Of a stretch of DNA of 64,000 bases, positions 47,630 to 59,000 are shown piece after piece. Source of the stretch: Ascaphus truei (taxonomy: Eukaryota > Chordata > Amphibia > Anura > Ascaphidae); assembly GCA_036426205.1 (NCBI GenBank), contig CM071573.1, positions 78,199,114-78,263,113 on the forward strand. Direction: 5' to 3'. A model generated the notes under the pieces. That model was not told where the DNA came from. It saw only the letters and a program-made list of their open reading frames with translations, and searched no databases. Position 1 is the first letter of the stretch; each line of letters opens with the position of its first letter. Both the position numbers and the translations under genes were made by a program.

Positions 47630-47663
47630 CAACATTTTGGGGTTATGACCCCTTCTTCGGGCC
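47630..47663 (-). ncRNA. degenerate hammerhead-like hairpin (copy B)
   Basis: Minus strand: GGGC, CCGAAGA, an A, GGGG-TCATAA-CCCC, AAAA, TGTTG, CCCC. Only U4 and G12 differ from consensus, and GGGC/GCCC-type flanks can pair. It was probably a ribozyme once. Confidence 0.4.
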
Positions 47664-48563
47664 CGTTCCCAAAGAGCAATTAGTGTTCAATGGTACTTCC
47701 CTTACTACCCTGTAAAAAAACCTAAATGGAAATAATACACTAAAGGAATGAATCCAGGTGAAAAACAGTCAATGTAATTGAACAAAGCCCAGCACCACAG
47801 GGAGATAATAAATGTAAACACAGTAGGACAGCCTATCCCCAGGAATCCTAATCCTTTACGGGGTTTGGGGTTCACCCCAGTAACAAAGTGTACATTGGAA
47901 GTCCTATCCCTGCATTCCTAATGAAAGACCAATGGCCAGGTGACAAACCTTCCTTGCATACTAATGCCTTTGCTCTCATGTCCAAGGAAGTCAGTGGGGG
48001 GACCTATCAAAGGGTATAATCTAACACTTGTCAAGGTGTCCCTAGTCTAGAAGACTGTTCCACACGCCCAAGGAATAGAATGTCAGCAGTTCGCGCCTAA
48101 CTCAGCCAGACCAAAAGAGCCAGGAAAACCCTTTGATAGGTGCAGACATTCTGGCATCTCTCTGAAGGTTGGGATATAACTGAAGGTCCAACTGTACTAG
48201 TGGATTTGTGTCGTGTGCTAGTGGGTGGGTGTTTTAGGACAGCTGAACCTGTTTGAGTCTGTCTCTGCAACTGGTCCTTGAGGGGACTGGATCTGTATAG
48301 CTTGCAGGGTGTACTGGGAGTCTCTTGCGATAGACTAAGTTCCTGTGTTCTGCTGGCAGCAGGACTCTGAATGGACTAGCGGAACCAAACACCTGTCTGT
48401 GTGTGGGGCCTGGTTCCATATGCTCTGGTACATCCTGAACCAAGAAACCAAGCCAAAGCTACCAACAACTTTTTGAAGAATTTTTTCAGCCATCAGCTTC
48501 TGCCTGCCAAGGACTATTTTTATCCTTTGGGCGCCCACTCTCCAAGAGGCCCCAGGACATTGC

Positions 48564-48927
48564 TACTGTCGCGGCCGAGTTTATTCGAGCATTTGCCCGG
48601 TCTCGGCCGCGACAGTAACCTGGCGCGCGCCGGGATGTCCCGGGCGCGCGCCGAAGCCTCAGAGGAGAGGCCCGCCGATCGGGGCTTCCCCCTCTCCTCT
48701 CCGGGTCCGCCGGGTCCCCCGGAACCCCCTGCCGCCGTCCCCCACATCGCGGGACACCAGGGCTCCCTCGGGGAGCCCTGGACGCGCGTGCAGGGGGCGC
48801 AGGCACCCGATGACGCGTGACCGCGCATCGGTGACGCGCGGCACGCCGAGGGCATGCCACTAGCAAGCCGGGAAATCTCCCGGCTTGCGGAACTGGCCGC
48901 ACTCTAATAAAGTGTGCCGCCAGTGTA
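48564..48927. mobile_element. 360-bp GC-rich MITE with TA target duplication, only in copy B
   Basis: Copy A reads GCTATACCCC. Copy B reads GCTA, 360 extra bases, then TATACCCC, so TA is duplicated on insertion. The left end forms a 51-bp palindrome (CTGTCGCGGCCGAG with CTCGGCCGCGACAG). The right end GCCGCCAGTG is only an imperfect inverse of the left. The interior is CpG-rich and non-coding despite open frames. Insertion must postdate the duplication. Confidence 0.85.
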
Positions 48928-49413
48928 TACCCCATGATGGACTATTTCCCCAACCTGAAAACAGAGGGACTATTGCTGCTACGCCTGGTACCACCTCCTA
49001 GTAACCTATTTGTGACGGTCAGGGGGAAAACAGGCTCACAATAAAGGTTTTAGCCCATTTGGTTACCTCTGATCCATGTATTGGGGTTCGGGAGTGTCAG
49101 CTCTTGAGCCCAGTGACTGTCAATGCATTTCTGTAAATTATGCGACAATAAAGAATTTTTGTGTTTTACCTTTCCAGGTGTGCCAGCAAGCAGAGATTGC
49201 TAGGCTATGAGTTTCTAGTTGGGTTTTACGGAGAAAGTTTTGTCAGACTGTGTCTAGCTAGCCGGATTCCAGAGTTGGATACCCCAAAAATGTACCCGCG
49301 AATTAGGTCGGATTCCCAGATACATTGAGACACATTACTCCGGCAAAATCTCCCCTTGAAAATGCTTGCGCGACTCACCGCCAGGATTCTCTTTTTCAGC
49401 ACAGACCAAAATG

Positions 49414-50212
49414 GTAATTGGGGCTTAGGGATATGTGGTATCCCAGGAATGGTAAAGGGGTCCCTAGTTTAAGAGAGGATGCCAAGTTAATGCCCAGGTC
49501 TTCCAGAATCCGGTATATGGGTTCTTGGGGTTCTCCAACCATACATAAGTTTGCAAGGAGTTTTAAAAGTCGAAGTCCGGTATAGTGTGTGGGGAATATG
49601 GCTAGTAGGAATTAAAGTGCAAACTTCTTATTCTATTCCCCATAACCATAAGACTTAGAAAAGTATAAAGTGTATATTTTATTAAACAGTGTGTTTAAAG
49701 TGTATATGCTTTTGCACAGTATTATGAGCTGGGTCTTTCCGGACTGATGTTCTCTGTGAGTCACTGGGCTACTAGCTTGGGGCCACTGTGTCTACCCAGA
49801 CATCGGACATGAAAGCCTCAAGGATGCCAGAGTTGTGAAGAGCATTTGGGCAGGAGGTTTAGGTTGGGCACTCATGTCCTGGGATGAATGGCAAGTCCTC
49901 GGGCTGCCATATGCCTTCCCAGACCGTGAGGAGCCTAAACCAGCAGGTGGTTTCTGAATGCAAAGTAACTGAGGTGCCAGGTTGGCACATGCCCCTGGCA
50001 GGTCCCGAAGTCCCGTTTGCCCAGCTTAAGTAGACTGGCATCGCTCTAATTAGCTGCTAGGAAATTTCCAATGCTCGGATTGGCTGTAGTATTTTAAGAA
50101 TGAACTCTGAAATACTATAAGAAACCCTCAGCCAATCCGGAGAGCAGATTCTAAGTACCAGAACAACAGCGGCAAATTTGAATGTACAAAAAGATGCACT
50201 TGGAGAAATAGC
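49414..50212. other. about 800-bp block present only in copy B
   Basis: Between GCACAGACCAAAATGGTAAT and AGCAGTGAGCCGGCTCAGAA. In copy A these borders meet (ACTAGAAAGGTAAATGAGCC). No gene or known repeat is recognised inside. Confidence 0.65.
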
Positions 50213-51698
50213 AGTGAGCCGGCTCAGAAATTTCAGGTCGAATTTGTTTGTGGTCAAGTTCTGAGAATTGAACGTAGCGGTCGCAGCCAGGATTGTAAGC
50301 CGAAAATAGTTCCAGGACGTTTGGGACTAACTCCCGGCCAATGGATTTCAGCATCTCCGGAAGAAATAGAGCGGTGGCATCAGTAACTTCATGCCGATTT
50401 GAGTTCCAGGACATTTCAGACCAGGTCCCAGTCAACCAAAAGAAGCTAGGAAAGTCTAGTTTTCAGCCCCAGACCCCCAGTAAATGTGTATTTCTTATGT
50501 ATTGTATGTCCCATTGGGTGTACTCCTATTTTTAGTGAATAAATGACAATTTGTTTTACTAGCTTGTTTTGCTCAGGGAATGATCCCGGTAAAAAGGTGT
50601 TAATTACCTGTCTCCCGTGACACTATTCTGTGGGGAAAAGTCCAATCCTTTCCCAAGTGAGAGGTGGGTCACAAAGTGGATAATTGTGTGTTTTGTGTAT
50701 GTTTGTATGCTTCCATTCTGTTGCCCTTGCAAATAACCATAGTTTCTTGAACTCCGTTTCTTGGGTTGGCGATCAAACGAACTTGCGGTGTCTGCTCAGT
50801 ACCATTACATGACAAAGTCATATTTCATTCAACCTTTTCACCAAATCAGACCTGTTGTAGTTTCCCGTTTTACATCAGCACCATCTGCTGTCCCAAACTG
50901 TTTTGTGCAATAATTAAGTAGCAGTTTCTAAATTAGTCTCCTATCTTTCCCACCGCAAGTGCTAGAACAGCAACAAATAAATAACACAGCAAGTGCTAGA
51001 CCAGCAACAAATAAATAACACAGCAAGTGATACAAAAGATTACGAGGCAGTCTGGTAGAATGATATTGTGATTTTATTGATTGTTGCTATTAATTTGCTT
51101 ACATTTACGTGTAAGACACAGGATTATGCAAATAGAAAGAAATTCAGAAAGTAACAAATAATAGCTGTAATCTAAGGTTTAGAAAGTCAAGAAAGCGAAG
51201 TACCCAAAACCCCCGTCTATCGCTAACCCACATGGTATGTACATTTTTGGATGCAAACAGAACAATTCTTAAAGGAGCAATAACTAACCTCCATTTGTGT
51301 TACAGGACTGGAAGTGGGAGGTCTCCCAGAGATGAACCGCACTATTTCCAACTCTTTCCCCCCCCCCCCCTCTCGTTCCCCGAAATAATTACTGGTGAAG
51401 TTACCGGTATTACTTCCTAGTTTTTAAAGGGGATTTGAATGGCCATTCTATAGGAAGCCACAACCAAGCATGTTACAGCGTCCTATTGGCCAGAAATTTG
51501 GCAGCCATTTTGCTTCCCCTGAGAGAGATTTCACTTCACCGTTAATTATCTCGGGAACTGGGGAGCCCCGGAGCTGAAAACAGTGGTGTTTTGGCTCAGT
51601 GGGGTCCGGGGGTCACATCCTATAATAAAAATAGGGGCTAAAAACAAAAAAATCAGTAGGGAGAACCGCCCCTTTAATATCCTGAGGTTGCTGAAGAG

Positions 51699-52662
51699 AA
51701 TCCCTAAATATGTTGTTTCTAATCCCACTGAATTTCCTTGTTTGGGTTTTGTTGCAGGGTACAGGTTTCTGGTCGGGGCTGAAATATAGAACCTTTAACC
51801 CCCTGTATAGTAACAGAGCAGACACACACAGAAAGTGTTATTAGCTGGGAAAGAATGGGATTTATTAGAGACGTATGAATGGCCCCACTATGGGTATATA
51901 CCACACAGAGATATTACCGTCTCGTTAGATTGGGTGCAAAGAAGATTTCCATATCTCTTTCTCTCTGCATATAAAAAGCCCGGTATTGCATCTAATCTGG
52001 TGTACCGGGGGTTCCTATGGCATGCCTATTATTTTGCCAGCATAAATATGTTACATGGTTGTTCTAAAGACAATGGGGCTGATGCATCAAGGCAAATGTG
52101 ACGCAAATTGCGTAATTCTCATCTTGTGTCTTTTTGCGTCAATGTATCAAGGTGCAAACGCTCTAAGTTTTGCATCGTGTGTGCCTCAGTTTGCCTTTAG
52201 ATGGAGTGAGGGAGGAGTTGCATGACATACAGATTACAATGAGATGCAGAAACCTCTGCGTCTGCGCACGTCCCTTTCGGATCTTGTATTTGCATCCAAA
52301 AAATCCGCCGGGTCTGAGGCGGCGTAAACGTTTCTCGCTAAGAATTTGCAGCAAATGTAAGAAACACTTTCATACATTCAACACAAATATAAGAAGAAAA
52401 TGGCGCAATGCAGCAAAGCAAACCTCTATTCACACTTTCTTTAAGTTCATACATCTTCCCAATGTCTACATTGGTAGTGGATCGGCAAAGTGCATTACCT
52501 GTCTGTTCCTACACCACCACTCTATGGCAATCCTGTGTACATATCCCAACAAAAAGACTAATTTTACCACCAATACCATAAATAGCCATAAAATCTCTGG
52601 TGTCTACCGCCCAACCCCCACCTCCCCCGCAGTGTGGTCTGTCAAAGTGTTTGGCGAGGAGG
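51699..52662. other. 3' flank of collectin gene
   Basis: Non-coding sequence downstream of the collectin stop. GATGCATCAAGGCAAATGTG and TGTATCAAGGTGCAAACG (52,080-52,165) are two arms of a repeat. The only AATAAA on the minus strand that I noted is at 51,866-51,861, about 800 bp past the stop, so the polyadenylation site is uncertain. Confidence 0.4.
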
Positions 52663-53042
52663 CTAAAAGAATTCACATACGACCAGATGTTTTTCATTGC
52701 AATTCTTGTCATTCCATTTTCCAGTGGTGTACATTTCCACGCAGTCCTCCACCCCTTTGTCATTATTCGGTTCATTTGGATTCCAGTTAGAGTAGCCAAT
52801 CAACTCACCAGTTAGGTATCTAAACGTGCCTTCTGTTTCTATGTCGTTTATACCCAAAAATGGTTTCTTCTTGTACTGCAAACTTAGTGCTGACACAGCT
52901 TGGTTCTCCTCTGAGTTCAGCGGTGAAGCCACCTGACCTCCAGCTTTGGAGCAAGTTGCTTTTGCATCATTATAATTGCCTTCTACGCCGTTTGTAACAA
53001 AGAATTTGTCTCCAGCACTTGTCCCTCTAGAAAAGAGCAATG
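52663..53042 (-). CDS. collectin exon: C-type lectin domain
   Basis: 380 bp from a TCTGTTCCAG acceptor to the TAG stop at 52,665-52,663. Codons run from [15 protein letters not shown] to LVVCEFF. All four disulphide cysteines, EPN and WND are present, so sugar and calcium binding should be retained. Confidence 0.95.
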
Positions 53043-56000
53043 CTGGAACAGAGAGAAGTAAGTTCTAGTTGAGATATTATGCTCACTACGTCGGATATAA
53101 TTCAGATGTTAAATGTTTCTTTAGCCACAAATGTTCTACGCAATGACCTTGCCAAGATGTCAACTCTCTTGGGGCATTGTTACTTAATAACCAGAGGGGT
53201 CAGGTCTGGTGTAACACATCAGGAAATGTAGCACAGAACTGATTGTACGTCAACTTTTTTGGGCTAGAGTACTAACCTTTAATCATTGCTGTTATAGTGA
53301 TTTGCAAAGCAGTCAGGCGTCCTCCCATAGAAAGTATTTGGATTTTGAGAGCTTCAAGTGCTGAAAGGAAAGGGATTTTTGACACAGTTAGAGATACATA
53401 CATAATTGTCCTTGTATTTACTTCATAAGATCATAATTAACTATTTGTTTTGCAGATCGAGTGATCTACAACAGTGCTGCTCAACTCCAGTCCTGAAGAC
53501 CCCCTTCCAACAGGTCTGGTTTTAAGGATATCACAGCTTCAGCACAGGAGGTTCAATCAGTGGATCTATCAGTGGCCCAGTTTTGAGCCCCTCTGATCTA
53601 CAACATATCTCAGTAGAATGCATTGCACATGCCTGGCCCTGTAGCAATATAAATTGCCCAATGCTGTTTGGCCACAATAGTGGCCTTAGGTAAGGGCAAA
53701 TCTTAACAACATTAGGGGCCCCCGGGCAAAGCAGTGCACGGGGCCCGGCCTACACTGCCGCTCCCAGCCTCCCACGCGCTCACTAGCAGCAGCAGGCACC
53801 AGAAGTGCTGCACTGCTAGGCTGCGAGTGGTTGTGACGCAAGCCAGGGTGCCGAGCAGGCGGAGAGCGAGCGGAGCCAGGGTGCCGGGCGGGCAGAGAGC
53901 GAGCGGAGCCGGGGTGCCAGGTGGGGGGAGAGCGAGCGGAGCCGGGGTGCCAGTCGGGGGGAGAGCGAGACAGGGTGCCAGGCAGGTGGAGAGCGAGACA
54001 GGGTGCCAGACGGGGGAAGAGCGAGCGGAGCCGGGGTGCCAGGCAGGGGGAGAGCGAGACAGGGTGCCAGGCGGGGGGAGAGCGAGACAGGGTGCCAGGT
54101 TGGGGGAGAGCGAGACAGGGTGCCAGGCGGAGGGAGAGCGAGCGGAGCCGGGTTGCCAGGCGGTGGGAGAGCGAGACAGGGAGGCCAGGCGGGGGGAGAG
54201 CGTGACAGGGTGCCAGGCGGGGGGAGAGCGAGACAGGGTGCCAGGTGGGGGGAGAGCGTTGGTGGGCACGCATGGGCCAGGCGCTAGGGGCCCCCCTATG
54301 CTGTGGGGCCCCCGGGAAACTGCCCAGCGTGCCCATACATTAAGACAGCCCTGCCCGGGGCCCCACACTGTAGAGGACACCACATTTTGCAAATGTTTGC
54401 AAATCATTGCATTCTATTCTTTAATGTTAGGGTGGATGAAACAATTGCTAAACTAGATGACAAATGGAGCCGTTTAAGGACAAGTATGGATTTGGTGTAA
54501 ATTTTTTGGCTAAAGTGGGTGATGATAACCTTGAAAAGGGAGGCAAAGTTGCTGGCTGGAATCAGGAGTTGTTTTATGTGATGGTAGGTGGTAGCCGACC
54601 TTCATAATAAAGGTGAAGCCCGGCTGGCTGCCTCTAAAAACCGGGGGTTAAGAGCTGAGAGTGTCAGCTCTTGGGTCTAGTGATATATTCATTGTGTTTC
54701 CCTGTAACTCTGTTCCCATTATATTGTCCCCTGTAGGATTATAAAATAGGGATTGCATGTGTGGTTAGGATCCCTTATAGGAAATAGCTACAGGACCGGG
54801 AGCGGGAGGTTAAGGGTGGATGTTGGGGGGAAAATAGGGTTAAAATCTGTGTAAAGTGTTGCTGATATTTTACCCTCAAATAGTGTATGCTTTGCGGGTA
54901 CGCGTCTGTACATAAAGGCGTGGTGTGTTATGGAAGTCTAATGAAACTCTATGGGAAATCTGTGACCCGCCAGCACGTTCTGCAATGCAGGAGCCTGTTT
55001 TAAATCCCGATTACAGAGTCCAAATTTTAGGGTCCAAGTTCTCGGGACCATGTTTTAGGGACCATGTTTTACAGGCCATGTTTTAGGGTCCAAGTTCTCG
55101 GGACCATGTTTTAGGGAGCAAGTTTTAGACTCCAAGTTACCAATGTAAAAGTATGGGTAACCATTACTTGCAGCCAGCCCCGGTAATGTAATCAAAGGAG
55201 CAGATGTGCAAGGTGTCAGGACAGTTGGAAAATGGGGGAGGGCGGAGTACCAAGTCCGGAGAACAAAAGCATCCCGCTGGGGCACCGCTTGGACTGCCAG
55301 ACCTGGTGGAGCCTGCCCAGCGGGCGGCAATGGGTTAGCTGGGGGAAGATGCTGATCATAGGCATGTTTAACATTGGCCAAATCATATTTCCCACTTTGC
55401 TGGCAACCTGAGCCTAAGCACGCCCCTCCTTTAATTGGGTAAAGCCAGGCGAGCCTCCGTCTCAGGATTGGCTGGTGGGTAATTTCCCACGCTCTGATTG
55501 GTCGCCGCTCTGACTTCCATGCTAGAGATAGCTCAGCAGAGTGTATGTAAGTAGATGGCCCGATCAGAGAACCAAACCATCTAGTGGCTTGAGTCGGTGA
55601 TGCAAAGGCAGGTTTTTCAAAGTTGCTCTGTTGCGAAAAGCAGAGCAACCGGCTTCATTTTTGGAGCTAGGAAATTTTGCCTAGCTAAAGCTAAGTCAGA
55701 CGTGTGGAACACGTTCTGAAAATAGAACGTAGCAGCCGTGATTGGGCATTCTCCCCAAAAAGAGTACCAGGAAACACGGGACGAGGTCACAGTCAGGGTA
55801 ACCCTTCAGAAGCAGGCCCCCTGCACCTATTTGAGGCTACGTTTGGCCACCAGTCGGTATGTATTTTACTGTATTTTGTGTAACTTATGTATGTTTGCGG
55901 GCTTGCCCGAACAATCACAATTTATTCAATAATCTTGTTCTGCCTAGTGTATGATCCCGGTAAGGTAAAAAAGTGTTAAAAGTGTTGGTCCCCATGACAG

Positions 56001-59000
56001 TTTTAGGTTATATACGCAACCTCAAGAAAAAGGCCCAGCTTTAGTAACCCTTCAGTTTATTCATTAGTCTAACACTGAAATAGTTACCCACATGTATGTG
56101 TAGGGCTTTGCATTACTCTCACTGTTCTTGTAACAGTTTTGTCGGGTGAGAGGTCATTTGCAAAGTTGAAAATTATAAAGAATTATCTACACTCTTCTAT
56201 GTCACAGGAACGTGCAGTGGGATTAGCATCGATCTCAATTGAACATAACATTGGCAGAGATTTAGATCACAGGGATCTGATTCAGGACTTTGCTCCCAAT
56301 TAAGCTCAAAAAGTTACATTGCAATAACTATACCATTGGATTTGATTGATCAATTAACTGGCTATCAGCATATATCCTATTATGATATATTTTTGTGTTG
56401 GTAAGAGTATTAATTTACATGTGCAGGTAACAGCCTGTTACTTTTGATTGTTTATGACTTGTGTAACTGTTACAGTGTGGTGGTGATATAATGTTACATG
56501 TTATATAAATTGGAATATTCTTCTCTCCAGATGTAATAAATATGAATTACACTGATGTACCGTATTATGATACTTTCATTGTCGCTTCATCGACAGGATA
56601 AAGTGACATTTAAATCAGAAATGCCCGAGGTGTTTATAAGTCGTCAAATCCACTTCTATCCACTTTTAAGACCCATCTTAAAACACTCCTCCTTAACGAC
56701 GCATATGAGTAGCTCCGTGGCTGATACTTTACACCTCTTACATAAACCTTGCCCCCTCCTACTGTCTCTGTAAGTTCTTCCTATTTACCAATTAGATTGT
56801 AAGCTCTTCGGGACAGGGACTCATTTTCCTAAATGTCACTTTTATGTCTGAAGCACTTCTTCCCATGATGTGTTATTTGCTATTTATATGATTGTCACGT
56901 GTATTACTGCTGTGAAGTGCTATGTACATTATTGGTGCTATATAAATAAAGATATACATACAATCAAGGCTTACTCTTCAATGTAAATGAAAAAGAATAT
57001 ATATCAATATATTGTTGGTAAAACTGGTGATTGAAGATATTATAAGTAGAGATGTGCACAATGGGGGATGATTACTGAGTGACACGCAGAGTGACCGTGA
57101 AGGGGAGAAACCTGAAAACAAGTGTGCTCTCACATGTGTGCGCTTCTTCTGAGTGTGCAAATGGACTAAGCAAGCCCAGCAGGGCACACCCGGCACACCC
57201 AGCACCCGCTGCTAACGTGCTTGTGAGAAACCCATCTGTTTCCCCCGCATTACAAACAGGAGCTGGCTTCTATGGCCCTTATATTGTCTCATATGTGGGT
57301 AGCTTGGGGAAATGGTCAATATTTGTTGCCTGGAAATTATCATCACGGTTACGGATATGCAAACTTCTTGAAAATGTAACCATACTGTGAAATAAAACTG
57401 CCAGATATTTGCACATCTCTGCTCTGCTGGAAACAAAAACGCACTTAGAGCACCGTTCCAATAACCCTTTCATCTGTATCATAAAGATCATTACATTAAA
57501 TAAATGGTGTAAGTAACATTGCTTTCACATTTCATTCTCTGTTTCACAATCATCTGATTAATCTCTCTATACAAAGTGTATACGTACCCGAAGCTCCAGT
57601 TTCACCCTTCTCTCCTTGTGGTCCCTGCGCTCCCCTGAGGCCTTGAATTCCAGCAATACCTTGGGGTCCCGGAGGACCATTTAATCCTGGTGGTCCTGGG
57701 AAGAGAAGGAGGTGAATGTTTTCAATGTTTAAACAAAATAGTCTGATGCCTCTTATCTTACTTGAATTCCTACGTTTACTGCGTATCTGCAACCAAAAAG
57801 TTGATCAATGTGTTAAATGAAGGAAATTATTTATCTCCATAGACGTCCATGTGTCCAGTAACATAAAAAGCACTGGGAAATCAAAGTATTAAGAACATGA
57901 GTTCATGAGGGGATTAAAGAATGTTACATAGTAGATGAGGTTGAAAAAAGACATACGTCCATCAAGTTCAACCTATGCTAAATTTAGACTACAGACACAT
58001 CCTATATTTGTACTTACCGTATATTTATCCAGAGGAAGGCAAACAAAAAACCCCAGTGACATATCATCCAATGATATTTCATAAGGGGGGGGGGGAATAA
58101 ATTATTTCCTGACTCCAGATTTCTCCCTGGAATAACATTGTATGTCAAAGTACCACTCATTAGCTGAAGTATGCCATGGCATGTGCTTTAAGTAAGCAGA
58201 GCTCACTCTCTTGTCACATGTTTGACAACTCATCAGCTTAAGTGTGCCATGGCATGTGCTTTGGGTGAGCAGAGCTCTCTCTCTGTGCCACATGTTTACC
58301 ATACATAGAGTTGTTTACTACTGTACAAAGGAAGTGTGACTCATTAATTTAAGTATGCATTTTGCAACAACACTTAGTACTGATTGGAGGACGCCTAACC
58401 AAAAAGCTATAAATAAGAGCCTAGGCTGGGGATAGTGCCAGAAACTTCTCCATGGACTGTGCAGGTGCCCTGGCCAAGAAATCCCCTTGCTCTCTCGGGA
58501 TCAGACTAGACTGATTAGAGCCAGCAAACATGTGAAGTTCATCAGGTATTTAGTGCCTCTGAGAGTTAGTATCCAATTATTCCCTGAAGAAGTAGCGGTA
58601 CAGCTACGAAACGTGTAGGATAATTGTTTTTTACTCTGTTTATAAGGAGTGGTGCCCAAAATATTACTCCATATTCAAGGTGTGGTCTTACTAATGCTTT
58701 GTAAAGGGGCATAATTATGTTTACTTCCTTTCCATCCATTGCCCGTTTAATGCAAGATAAGATCTTGTTTGCATTTGCAGCTACTGCATGACTTTGGGCA
58801 CTATTGCTAAGCCTGCTGTCTACAAGCACTCCTAAATCCTTCTCCATCAAGGATTCCCCCAATTTAATTTGTAAGTTGCCTGTTTATTCTTGCATCCCAA
58901 ATGCATAACCTTACATTTATCTGTATTAAACCTCATCTGCCATTTACCTGCACATGTTTCCAGTCTCTCCAAGTCCTTCTGGAGAGAAATTACATACTGC

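Larger units (their letters stand above)
40458..51698. repeat. second tandem segmental duplication, copy B (11.2 kb)
   Basis: Same order as copy A with low divergence. The extra length is explained by four blocks found only here: 44,213-45,070, 46,733-47,034, 48,566-48,927 and 49,414-50,212. It ends CTGAGGTTGCTGAAGAGAA, then continues TCCCTAAATATG, the parental right border. Confidence 0.93.

Noticed and set aside
48401..48935. Pro/Arg/Gly-rich frames that look collagen-like near 48.5-48.9 kb
   Set aside because: They read through a 360-bp MITE absent from the other duplicate; Gly is not at every third position.
51835..52101. An 88-codon frame with a protein-like composition (EWPHYGYIPHRDITVSLDW)
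   Set aside because: No family recognised, no splice or promoter context, and it overlaps repeat sequence; left within the 3' flank.
53686..54456. Frames of 216-240 codons at the GC-rich minisatellite
   Set aside because: Translations simply repeat the unit ([17 protein letters not shown], or ARSPPAWHP on the other strand) and lie in an intron.
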